Below, piece by piece: positions 1 through 7,517 of a stretch of 13,448 nt of DNA. The position numbers were made by a program, and so were the translations under genes. The stretch comes from Clostridia bacterium (GTDB taxonomy: Bacteria > Bacillota > Clostridia > Oscillospirales > Acutalibacteraceae). Position 1 is the stretch's first letter, and the number at the start of each line of letters is the position of its first letter. Location: NCBI GenBank assembly GCA_017538005.1, contig JAFYJR010000101.1:1-13448 (forward strand). Reading direction: 5' to 3'. Under the pieces are notes generated by a model. It had not been told where the DNA came from. It saw only the letters and a list, made by a program, of their open reading frames with translations, and made no database searches.

Positions 1-1371
1 AAGTCCGAACTTCTCTCAAAGATGCTTAAAAAACGCGGCATCAAACACGAAGTCTTGAACGCCAAGAACCACGAGCGTGAAGCTGAGATCATCGCGCAGG
101 CCGGCAAATACGGCGCCGTAACAATTGCGACAAACATGGCCGGCCGTGGTACCGATATCATGCTCGGCGGTAACCCTGAGTTCCTCGCCAAGTCAAAGCT
201 CCGCGCCAAGGGATATTCCGATGAGGTTATAGCCGAAGCCACCGGCTTCGCGTCAACAGACGACGAAGAGATCCTCGCGGCACGCGCGGACTTCGCCGAG
301 TTTGAATCCGCTTTCAAGGAAGAAATCAAGGACGAAGCCGAACAGGTAAAGGCCGCGGGCGGCCTCTACATCGTCGGCACGGAGCGCCATGAGGCCCGCC
401 GTATAGACAACCAGCTGCGCGGCCGTTCAGGTCGTCAGGGCGACCCCGGCGAGTCACAGTTCTTCCTCTCCATGGAAGACGACCTGCTCCGTCTCTTCGG
501 CGGCGACCGCATGTACAGGGTCATGGAAACCCTTAACATCGACGAAAACCTTCCGATAGAAGTAAAACTGATTTCCAACACAGTTGAGTCAGCCCAGAAA
601 AAGCTCGAGTCCCAGAACTACGCCATCCGTAAACACGTCCTCCAGTACGACGATGTAATGAACAACCAGCGTGAGATCATCTACTCACAGCGTGACCAGG
701 TTCTCGACGAGATGGATCTCCACGACAAGATTCTCGGCATGTTCGACGAGACAGTTGAGGCAAATGTCAATCTCTACTGCCCTGCCGCCCATGACCCGGC
801 TGACTGGAACCTTGCGGGTCTCCGCGAGTACTATCTCGGCTGGATACTCACAAAGGACGACGATCTTAAAGGTAAGAGCTCAGACGAACTTAAAACATAT
901 CTTATCGATAAAGGCCACGAGATTTACGCAAGGCGCGAAGCCCAGTTCGGCTCAGAACTCACGCGTGAACTCGAGCGTATGTGTCTCCTCCGCAATGTTG
1001 ATATGAACTGGATGGATCACATCGACGCAATGGAAGAGCTCAAGAAAGGCATAGGCCTCCGCGCTTACGCCCAGCAGGATCCTGTCGTAATGTTCAAGTT
1101 CGAAAGCTTTGATATGTTCGACGAGATGACAGCCGCCATCCGTGAGAACACCGTCCGCCAGATGTTCACCGTCCGCGTTCAGAAGAACGAGGAAGTCAAG
1201 CGTGAACAGGTGGCGAAAGTTACGGGAGCGTCCGGTGCCGGCGACGGCACTGAGACAAAACGCCCCGTCGTCCGCAAAGGCAACAAGATCGGTCCCAACG
1301 ATCCGTGCCCCTGCGGCTCAGGCAAGAAGTACAAGAAATGCTGTATGTTAAAGGAAAATGCAGAGAAGTGA
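1..1371 (+). CDS. secA: Preprotein translocase ATPase SecA, C-terminal part (5' end outside window)
   Basis: SecA is the ATP-driven motor that pushes unfolded preproteins through SecYEG. The open frame runs from base 1 without a start codon, so about the last 456 residues are present. Visible in order: the end of helicase domain 2 with TNMAGRGTDIMLGG (motif V) near 130-170, then GTERHEARRIDNQLRGRSGR with the arginine-finger motif VI near 376-435. The helical scaffold and wing region follows (QNYAIRKHVLQYDDVMNNQR near 616-675, NWMDHIDAMEELKKGIGLRAY near 1006-1065). The tail ends in a zinc-binding SEC-C motif, CPCGSGKKYKKCC, near 1309-1344, which in the family binds SecB or ribosomes. An acidic stretch between LGGNPEF and GGLYIVGTERHE lengthens motif V-VI spacing, as in other clostridial SecAs. 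In B. subtilis secA is followed by prfB; here a diguanylate cyclase frame overlaps its end by 14 bases. No internal defect is seen. Confidence 0.97.
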   Translation, partial: KSELLSKMLKKRGIKHEVLNAKNHEREAEIIAQAGKYGAVTIATNMAGRGTDIMLGGNPEFLAKSKLRAKGYSDEVIAEATGFASTDDEEILAARADFAEFESAFKEEIKDEAEQVKAAGGLYIVGTERHEARRIDNQLRGRSGRQGDPGESQFFLSMEDDLLRLFGGDRMYRVMETLNIDENLPIEVKLISNTVESAQKKLESQNYAIRKHVLQYDDVMNNQREIIYSQRDQVLDEMDLHDKILGMFDETVEANVNLYCPAAHDPADWNLAGLREYYLGWILTKDDDLKGKSSDELKTYLIDKGHEIYARREAQFGSELTRELERMCLLRNVDMNWMDHIDAMEELKKGIGLRAYAQQDPVVMFKFESFDMFDEMTAAIRENTVRQMFTVRVQKNEEVKREQVAKVTGASGAGDGTETKRPVVRKGNKIGPNDPCPCGSGKKYKKCCMLKENAEK

Positions 1372-2502
1372 TAAAGTGGAAAAACTGAAGAAATTTATCA
1401 AAACTTCATTCGGTTCCGGAATTCCCATCCGATACAGATTTTTCAACATTATCTTCATGATGGGAATCCTGGTCGGCATTGCCGGCGTCTTCGCGTGCAT
1501 AAATCTTAATTCCTCCATCCAGGCAATTACGATTTCCGCCGTAATGACGCTTGCTTTCCCGCTCCTCGCCTATGTGGGCATAAGGTCAAAGAGCAAACAG
1601 AACAGAGTCATAATTCTTTCCCTCTGTATCGTCAACCTCCTGATCTTCCCCGCTCTTTATCTCTCGGGCGGAGCAATAGATTGCGGTATTCCCAGTTACT
1701 TTGTTCTGGGCATAGCGCTGACTCTGTTCCTCTCCTCGGGAACGATAAGCTATGTCTTATCCGCCATCTTCTCAATCTGGTACGGCTTCATCTTCTTTGT
1801 CTCATGGAAATGGCCTGAAGTCTGTATAGACGTCCCGGCATTTGAGGCAAGCGCCACAGGCAGAAGAGACTTCGCTTTCAATGCCATCTCATCAAACTCC
1901 CTTATGGTCTGCATTGCCCTTGCGATGCTTGCGAAGGTTATCTTCAGTCTCTATCAGACGCAGGTTAAAAAGATTGAAGCAAACATAGTGGAAGTGGAGA
2001 GACAGTCCATAATCGATCCCCTTACCACTGTATACAACCGCAGACATATGTACGCGTACCTCGAAGAACAGTTTGAGCTGGCTTCACAGAACAAAACACC
2101 TCTCTCCGTTCTTCTCTTCGACATAGATTTCTTTACACGACTCAACGACAACTACGGACACCTTACCGGCGACGCGGTTTTGAAAGCCCTCGCCCGCATT
2201 CTGAAGAATGCATGCGGTGAAAACGAAATTGTCACGCGCTACGGCGGCGAGGAATTCCTCATCATCCTTCCCGGCGTTGAAAAAGACAAAGCCGTTGCTC
2301 GCGCGGAAGAGATCCGCAGAGTTGTCGAGGAGTCATACTTAAGCCCCGACCTGCCGCGCGACACGCCCGTGACGATAAGCGGCGGCGTCGCGACGCTCCG
2401 CCCCGGCGACACGAACGAGACCCTCGTCGCGCGCGTCGACCATAATCTGTACAGGGCAAAGGAAAACGGACGAAACCGAATCTGTTCCGAGGAGGTGGAG
2501 TC

Positions 2503-2506
<4 letters not shown>
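1358..2506 (+). CDS. Membrane diguanylate cyclase (GGDEF), I-site lost
   Basis: Predicted c-di-GMP synthase with an N-terminal membrane sensor of about six helices (roughly residues 29-49, 57-75, 84-104, 110-127, 130-150, 180-200), a short linker, and a GGDEF domain from about 218 to 375. The active-site loop is RYGGEEF (GGEEF at 296-300); the metal-site aspartates are in FDID (255-258), and the AKENGRN phosphate-binding turn is at 367-373. The product-inhibition RxxD site, expected five residues before GGEEF, reads GENE, so feedback inhibition by c-di-GMP is probably absent. The usual FKxxND motif reads FTRLND, with Thr in place of Lys. The ATG lies inside secA and its Shine-Dalgarno (AAAGGA) is too close; a GTG at 1376 behind GAGAAG is a plausible alternative. 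Its stop overlaps the next start (ATGA). The membrane sensor family and ligand are not recognised. Activity is inferred, not shown. Confidence 0.9.
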
Positions 2507-3708
<1,202 letters not shown>

Positions 3709-3717
3709 ACATAATAA

Positions 3718-3752
3718 AAGACCCGCTCGGTAGAGCGGGTCTTATTATTTTT
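3718..3752. terminator. Bidirectional Rho-independent terminator
   Basis: Perfect 11-bp stem (AAGACCCGCTC 3718-3728, GAGCGGGTCTT 3733-3743) with a GGTA loop, followed on the + strand by a T-rich run to 3752. On the - strand the hairpin is followed by TTTTATTAT. It sits between two convergent genes, 10 bases after the + strand stop and 12 bases after the - strand stop, so it likely ends both transcripts. Confidence 0.93.
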
Positions 3753-3754
3753 GA

Positions 3755-5245
3755 TTACTCTGCGAGGAATGCTTTCAGCTCTTCGTTGCTTGCAATGAAG
3801 TTTCTGCCGTAAGCCAAAATGTTTTCCTTCTCGGTCTCCGGAGGAAGTGTAACTTCTCCGCCGGAGATGAAGTAAACGCCTGCAAGAGTGGAATCGTTGC
3901 GCATATCGCTGTACATGAACTCGAATACCATGGGCATACCGCCTGCCGCTTCAATTGAAACAAGTGAATCAGCGGGGATGCTGGGATATCTGGCCGTTAC
4001 CGCGGCGATGTTGGGATTTGAGGGCTTGTCGGATACAAGTGTCTCGCCGATTTTAATCTCTTTACCCTTTGCCGAAACTTCCGGCGCGGGTTCAACTTCT
4101 TCAATGTAGTCTGCGGATACTGAAGAAATGTCCTCAAATGTCGTGGGCTCGGGAGCAGCTATCGGCTCCGGCTCAGGAATCGCTGCCGGTTCGGGCTCAG
4201 CCGCGGGCTCCTCAAGAACTACTGTGGGTGCCTGAGGAATAAGAACAGAATCTGCAGGTGTCTCATCTGTCATGCTTACGGTAAAGCCCTGCGCAAGAGG
4301 ATTGATTTCTTCCTTAACAGTTTCTTCTTCCGGAGCTGTGGGAAGAACGGGTTCTTCCGATATATCAAGCGCGATGGGTTCAGCCGTTGAAATAACTACT
4401 TCGGGAGCAGCCGGTGCTTCAACTTCGGGCTCGGGAACTGCAATCGGTTCCGGTTCGGGAATCGCTATCGGTTCCGGCTCGGGAATCGCTATCGGCTCGG
4501 GCTCAGGAATCGCAACGGTCTCCGGCTCGGGAACTGCTATCGGTTCCGGCTCGGGAACTGCTATCGGTTCCGGCTCGGGAACTGCTATCGGCTCGGGCTC
4601 GGGAATAGCTATAGGTTCCGGCTCGGGGATGGCTATCGGTTCCGGCTCGGGAACAGCAACAGGCTCCGGCTCAGCAACCGCTCCGCCGATTACAACACCT
4701 TCTTCATTGTTGCTGCCTGCCATATAGGGAAGCTGATAACCGAGATCAGCGTAACCTGTGTCTGCAACGGGTTCTGCTGCCGGTGCGGGAGCTTCGATGC
4801 TGGGAAGTTCAACCTCGACGGGTTCTACAACGGGTTCTACCGGCGCTGTCGCAAATGATACCGGCTCGGGCTCAGGCGCCGTGAATACGGGCATGGGCTC
4901 CGGCTCAGGTGTCTCAACTACGGGAACCGGTACGGGTTCCGGTGCGGGCTCAAAAGCCACTACGGGTTCCGGAGCGGCAACTACAGGTTCCGGTACCGCT
5001 ATCGGCTCCGGCTCGGGTGCCTGTTCTATAACGGGAGCAGCCGCATAGAACGGATTTGATTCTGCCTTTGGCTCCTCAACTTTTGTTTCCTGAGGCTTGG
5101 GTGCGGGTGCCGCGGATACGGGAGCTTTCTCAGGCTTTTTGTCGCCCTTTGAGAGGGCCTTCGTCGTTACCATTATCGTACCGACTGCAGTAGAGCCGGC
5201 AGCAACGGCAAGAGCACCGATTTTTGCAAGTGTACCGAGTTTCAT
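3755..5245 (-). CDS. Pro/Glu-rich repeat rod protein with N-terminal membrane segment; C-terminal domain unrecognised
   Basis: I do not recognise this 496-residue protein as a named family. Residues 1-8 are basic and 9-28 are hydrophobic and Ala/Gly-rich, consistent with an uncleaved membrane anchor or signal peptide; no lipobox Cys and no LPXTG-type sorting motif is visible. Residues 38-150 are a low-complexity Pro/Glu/Ala/Val stretch. Residues 162-187 are a short Gly/Tyr/Asn island, and 191-270 are ten tandem octapeptides of the PEPEPIA[V/I] type. An acidic stretch follows, with another short repeat copy at 349-367. Residues 393-496 look like a compact globular domain (for example GGMPMVFEFMYSDMRN at 435-450). 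PEP repeats usually form stiff extended rods, so the likely picture is an anchored stalk carrying a C-terminal domain outside the membrane; the orientation is inferred. The start is backed by AAAGGAG at 5254-5260 with an 8-nt spacer. It lies 24 bases downstream of a diguanylate cyclase gene, probably in the same operon. Confidence 0.85.
   Translation of the reverse strand: MKLGTLAKIGALAVAAGSTAVGTIMVTTKALSKGDKKPEKAPVSAAPAPKPQETKVEEPKAESNPFYAAAPVIEQAPEPEPIAVPEPVVAAPEPVVAFEPAPEPVPVPVVETPEPEPMPVFTAPEPEPVSFATAPVEPVVEPVEVELPSIEAPAPAAEPVADTGYADLGYQLPYMAGSNNEEGVVIGGAVAEPEPVAVPEPEPIAIPEPEPIAIPEPEPIAVPEPEPIAVPEPEPIAVPEPETVAIPEPEPIAIPEPEPIAIPEPEPIAVPEPEVEAPAAPEVVISTAEPIALDISEEPVLPTAPEEETVKEEINPLAQGFTVSMTDETPADSVLIPQAPTVVLEEPAAEPEPAAIPEPEPIAAPEPTTFEDISSVSADYIEEVEPAPEVSAKGKEIKIGETLVSDKPSNPNIAAVTARYPSIPADSLVSIEAAGGMPMVFEFMYSDMRNDSTLAGVYFISGGEVTLPPETEKENILAYGRNFIASNEELKAFLAE
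4424..4675 (-). repeat. Tandem 24-bp coding repeat encoding PEPEPIA[V/I] octapeptides
   Basis: Ten in-frame 24-bp units plus half a unit, encoding residues 191-274 of the Pro/Glu-rich protein. The first unit reads AEPEPVAV and the seventh PEPETVAI; the rest are PEPEPIAV or PEPEPIAI. Units differ mostly at synonymous positions (for example gct/gca and tcc/tcg on the + strand). A core such as GGTTCCGGCTCGGGAA (+ strand) recurs almost unchanged, suggesting recent unit duplication. Because the unit length is a multiple of three, copy-number change would lengthen or shorten the rod without breaking the frame. Confidence 0.95.
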
Positions 5246-5269
5246 GTTTGTGTCTCCTTTGTCTGTGGA

Positions 5270-6880
5270 TTAACTTTTGGTAATGCTGAACTTATACTGA
5301 TCTTTTCCGTTGCGCTTTGCCTCGTAAAGAGCAGCGTCAGCTTTTTTAAACAATTCTTCATAGGTCGAACCGTCTTTGCTGAAAACGGATACGCCTATAC
5401 TGGTGGACAGTCTGCCCGGGAAACCGTTGTCTATGCCGTATTTCTTGAAGGCCGAAGTGAACCTCTGAAGTTTGTCACAGACAAGGGCAATTGACTGTAT
5501 GTTCTTTATGAGAACGACGAACTCATCGCCGCCGACTCGTCCCAATATATCGGTCTCACGGAAGTTTCGGCTGAGTTCGTTCGCAAATGCCAGGAGAATC
5601 TGGTCGCCTATCGTGTGACCGCGTGTGTCATTTATGGTCTTGAAATTATCTATATCAATGATGATGAGCGCGTGCTGGGCGGCGGGGTTCTTCTCAAGCG
5701 CCTCTTCAATAAGGCTTCTTGTGGTCGTCTTGTTATAAAGCTGCGTCAGCGGATCACGCTCCGCTTCAAGTTTGAGCTTGTCTTCTGTAAGTTTTCTCTC
5801 CTGGATATTCTGCACCAGACAGAGAATATACTCGGAAGAATCGGAAATGGCATCGTCCAGTTTCTTCTCACGCGTAAAGTAAACGGATACCCAGACATAC
5901 TCGCCTTCCGCGTCAAGAATACGGATTTCAAGATAAATCTGACTCCTGCCCTCAACTATAAACTCATTTACAATGTAGTCCGGATTAACGATACGCGTCG
6001 CTATGGCAGCGTCATCCGGATGGACAAGATCATCCAGGAAATCCGAGAACTGTTCGTAGGTTATTACCTCGTCCTTGTGCTTTACGGCAAATCTCTCATT
6101 GTTACGGAGAACTATGCACTCACGATTCTGGGGATCAAACTCGAGAGCGAGATCGTAAATCTCCTCAAAAACATTTCCCAGTCGACGACGTGACGCCAGG
6201 CCTTCGCCGTAAACCTTGCCTTCCTGGTAAAAAGCATTTATACGCTCGGCATGGTTTATGTCCGCTATGGTTATCGCTATGGCACATGGCGGGAAAGCAA
6301 CGGCAAAACGCCAGAACTCAAAACCGCCGCATCGGAAGATGAAAATTACGCATATGCCCATAAGGGACATGGGAAGGAATCCTTCCTGCAGACTGTAAAC
6401 CGGGACGAGAATACCCATGACTATCATCGGCATCATTACCGAAAGGCCCGCATACCAGTCCGTAAAGAAGAAATCGCAGTAAATCAGCATTCCGTAATAA
6501 ACAGTCCAGAAGAGAGTATAAGTAAACTGAATATTACGTTTCAGTTTTTTCGACAGGTCGAATCCCGCTTCAATACCGGCATTATAAGTCCTGGTCGCCA
6601 GCACAACGAAGGTGATGAGCACGACGACAACAATGAGGAACATCGGACGGGAAGTTCCCAGGTCTATGGATACGGTGAACGGCTTGAAGAGTACTACTGC
6701 CAGAAGATACAGAATAAGGAATCCCGTAAATATGACCGTACGTCGCAGGTTTGAAAGAACACGCATACGCTCAGCATATTCGAGATACATTGCTTCCTTT
6801 TTCTCTCCGGCCGGGGCAAGTCCGTAATACTTGCCTACTCTGGAAAGATCAGAGAAAAAGGATTTAAGCATTTCTATCAA
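5270..6880 (-). CDS. Membrane PAS-GGDEF diguanylate cyclase with RxxD I-site (TTG start)
   Basis: Predicted c-di-GMP synthase of 536 residues. About six membrane helices lie near 47-66, 79-96, 117-135, 145-162, 168-183 and 190-207. A PAS-like fold follows at about 237-362, with the LVHPDD and EYVWVSVYF elements typical of PAS domains. The GGDEF domain is at about 375-530, with IIDIDNFKTIND (407-418), GGDEF (450-454) and RETD (441-444), an intact product-inhibition site. The AKRNGKDQY turn replaces the usual GRN with GKD, a conservative change seen in Bacillota. The start is TTG at 6880: AGGAGG at 6888-6893 stands 7 nt from it but 16 nt from the first ATG at 6871. It is unrelated in its sensor to the two + strand cyclases. 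A strong promoter lies upstream and the Pro/Glu-rich protein gene follows after 24 bases. The sensed signal is unknown. Confidence 0.94.
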   Translation of the reverse strand: MIEMLKSFFSDLSRVGKYYGLAPAGEKKEAMYLEYAERMRVLSNLRRTVIFTGFLILYLLAVVLFKPFTVSIDLGTSRPMFLIVVVVLITFVVLATRTYNAGIEAGFDLSKKLKRNIQFTYTLFWTVYYGMLIYCDFFFTDWYAGLSVMMPMIVMGILVPVYSLQEGFLPMSLMGICVIFIFRCGGFEFWRFAVAFPPCAIAITIADINHAERINAFYQEGKVYGEGLASRRRLGNVFEEIYDLALEFDPQNRECIVLRNNERFAVKHKDEVITYEQFSDFLDDLVHPDDAAIATRIVNPDYIVNEFIVEGRSQIYLEIRILDAEGEYVWVSVYFTREKKLDDAISDSSEYILCLVQNIQERKLTEDKLKLEAERDPLTQLYNKTTTRSLIEEALEKNPAAQHALIIIDIDNFKTINDTRGHTIGDQILLAFANELSRNFRETDILGRVGGDEFVVLIKNIQSIALVCDKLQRFTSAFKKYGIDNGFPGRLSTSIGVSVFSKDGSTYEELFKKADAALYEAKRNGKDQYKFSITKS

Positions 6881-6887
6881 GTCGTCA

Positions 6888-6893
6888 CCTCCT
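6888..6893 (-). promoter_or_regulatory. Shine-Dalgarno selecting a TTG start
   Basis: AGGAGG, within AAAAGGAGGTGA, is a near-perfect anti-16S match. It is 7 nt from the TTG at 6880-6878 and 16 nt from the ATG at 6871-6869, so the TTG is the better start for the PAS-GGDEF gene. Confidence 0.85.
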
Positions 6894-6929
6894 TTTCGGG
6901 GGCAGGGATAATTGTTCTATAATATATTG

Positions 6930-6958
6930 ATTATATTACATATTTTCTCATAAATCAA
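6930..6958 (-). promoter_or_regulatory. Sigma-A-type promoter of the PAS-GGDEF/rod-protein operon
   Basis: On the - strand, TTGATT (6958-6953), a 17-nt spacer and a perfect TATAAT (6935-6930). The surrounding DNA is strongly AT-rich compared with the flanking genes. The leader to the TTG start would be only about 40 bases, too short for a c-di-GMP riboswitch. It lies directly after the terminator of the zinc-ribbon gene, so this operon begins here. Confidence 0.8.
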
Positions 6959-6965
6959 ATAAAGA

Positions 6966-7000
6966 TAAAACAAAAAGGGCTGTCCTGACGGACAACCCTT
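6966..7000 (-). terminator. Rho-independent terminator after the zinc-ribbon gene
   Basis: On the - strand, AAGGGTTGTCC (7000-6990), a GTCA loop and GGACAGCCCTT (6985-6975), an 11-bp stem with one A-C mismatch, followed by TTTGTTTT. It begins 12 bases after the zinc-ribbon stop codon. Confidence 0.88.
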
Positions 7001-7012
7001 AAAATCATGGAA

Positions 7013-7303
7013 TTATTCTGCTGCTTCCTCTGCTTCCTTCATCTCCGCGAAGCACTCGCTGCAGTAAACCGGTCTGTCTTCCCTGGGCTCAAAAGGTACT
7101 CTTGCAGGGCCGCCGCACTTGGCGCAAACCGCATCATACATCTTTCTGTCAGCTTTGGCAGCATTCTTTCTTGCATCTCTGCAAGCCTTGCAGCGCTGAG
7201 GCTCGTTCTCGAAACCTTTTTCAGCGTAAAATTCCTGCTCACCCGCTGTGAAAACGAACTCTTCTCCACATTCTTTACAGATGAGCGTCTTGTCTTCGTA
7301 CAT
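7013..7303 (-). CDS. Small double zinc-ribbon protein (CxxC-x25-CxxC plus CxxC-x17-CxxC)
   Basis: A 96-residue protein with eight cysteines in four CxxC pairs. The N-terminal unit is CKEC, 25 residues, CKAC (residues 9-41). It resembles the zinc-ribbon family found in many bacteria and including the sequence pattern CGxEFxFTxGEQxFY. The C-terminal unit is CAKC, 17 residues, CSEC, with the PF.P..DRPVYC signature of the CxxC-x17-CxxC domain. The end is Glu/Ala-rich. The function is unknown in the family; nucleic-acid or protein binding and a link to translation or stress are guesses. The start chosen is the ATG at 7303, with AGAGG at 7312-7316 and an 8-nt spacer; a longer frame from a TTG at 7390 has no supporting ribosome binding site and reads through the promoter region. 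It lies 58 bases downstream of the small membrane-peptide gene. Confidence 0.93.
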   Translation of the reverse strand: MYEDKTLICKECGEEFVFTAGEQEFYAEKGFENEPQRCKACRDARKNAAKADRKMYDAVCAKCGGPARVPFEPREDRPVYCSECFAEMKEAEEAAE

Positions 7304-7330
7304 TGCTAAAACCTCTTTTTTGCATACTTT

Positions 7331-7347
7331 GTCCAAACCGTTCGGAC
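7331..7347. promoter_or_regulatory. 17-bp imperfect palindrome, possible operator
   Basis: GTCCAAAC-C-GTTCGGAC on the + strand: 8-bp arms with one mismatch around a central base. It lies between the predicted transcription start and the ribosome binding site of the zinc-ribbon gene, where a repressor would block elongation. In RNA the mismatch becomes a G-U pair, so a small hairpin is also possible. No T-run follows, so it is not a terminator. Confidence 0.4.
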
Positions 7348-7358
7348 ATGTACTAAAT

Positions 7359-7387
7359 ATGTTATACCAAAAGCGGTACTTTGTCAA
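7359..7387 (-). promoter_or_regulatory. Putative promoter of the zinc-ribbon gene, inside the small upstream gene
   Basis: On the - strand, a perfect TTGACA (7387-7382), a 17-nt spacer and TAACAT (7364-7359, four of six consensus bases); TATAAC with a 15-nt spacer is an alternative -10. It overlaps the last codons and stop of the 50-residue membrane-peptide gene. This would allow the zinc-ribbon gene to be expressed apart from the phosphohexomutase transcript. Confidence 0.55.
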
Positions 7388-7514
7388 CAATATAGATAAT
7401 ATTGATAAGTCCGGGGGTCAGGGCAAATGCCTGGATAACACCGATCAGCACACTGCCGAGCATTAATATCGCGAGAAAAATACATACTGCTTTTACAAAT
7501 TTATTCCTCTGCAT
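7362..7514 (-). CDS. Small hydrophobic membrane protein, 50 residues, unrecognised
   Basis: A short frame just downstream of the phosphohexomutase gene, starting 3 bases after its stop. The predicted peptide begins MQRNKFVKAVCIFLAILMLG (residues 1-20). It then has a hydrophobic run to about residue 31, a TPG turn, a second hydrophobic stretch (36-43) and ends in DKVPLLV. A basic N-terminus followed by one long hydrophobic helix suggests a single-pass, cytoplasm-in membrane peptide, or a signal-type sequence. GGAGG at 7523-7527, inside the last codons of the phosphohexomutase gene, stands 8 nt from the ATG, which supports real translation and coupling. The family is not recognised and no function is assigned. 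The alternative is a chance frame, but the ribosome binding site, the tight spacing and the protein-like composition argue against it. Confidence 0.72.
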   Translation of the reverse strand: MQRNKFVKAVCIFLAILMLGSVLIGVIQAFALTPGLINIIYIVDKVPLLV

Positions 7515-7517
7515 GGT

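Noticed and set aside
671..1351. Short + strand frames inside secA (671-1006, 1142-1351)
   Set aside because: They overlap conserved secA sequence in another frame and have basic, low-complexity products typical of shadows.
4424..4675. Possible CRISPR array
   Set aside because: Units are contiguous 24-bp blocks without spacers and translate to a regular octapeptide in the coding frame.
4272..5048. Long + strand open frames rich in Gly-Ser (SGSGTAIG repeats) opposite the Pro/Glu gene
   Set aside because: They are the antisense reading of the 24-bp repeat and flanking low-complexity DNA. The repeat length is a multiple of three, so stops are absent in more than one frame. No ribosome binding site or promoter supports them.
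5615..6193. A 192-codon + strand open frame opposite the PAS-GGDEF gene
   Set aside because: The - strand carries complete PAS and GGDEF motifs over the same bases; the + strand product has no recognisable motif or ribosome binding site.
6881..6960. c-di-GMP riboswitch upstream of the PAS-GGDEF gene
   Set aside because: The predicted leader is only about 40 bases and AT-rich, with no room for the aptamer and no GGAAA/tetraloop-type elements.
7304..7390. Longer zinc-ribbon protein starting at a TTG at 7390
   Set aside because: The extension covers the promoter region and the end of the small gene, has no ribosome binding site and is not zinc-ribbon-like. The ATG at 7303 has AGAGG at the right distance.
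7248..7466. A 72-codon + strand frame across the zinc-ribbon promoter region
   Set aside because: No ribosome binding site, and it runs antisense to the zinc-ribbon start and to the better-supported small membrane-peptide gene.
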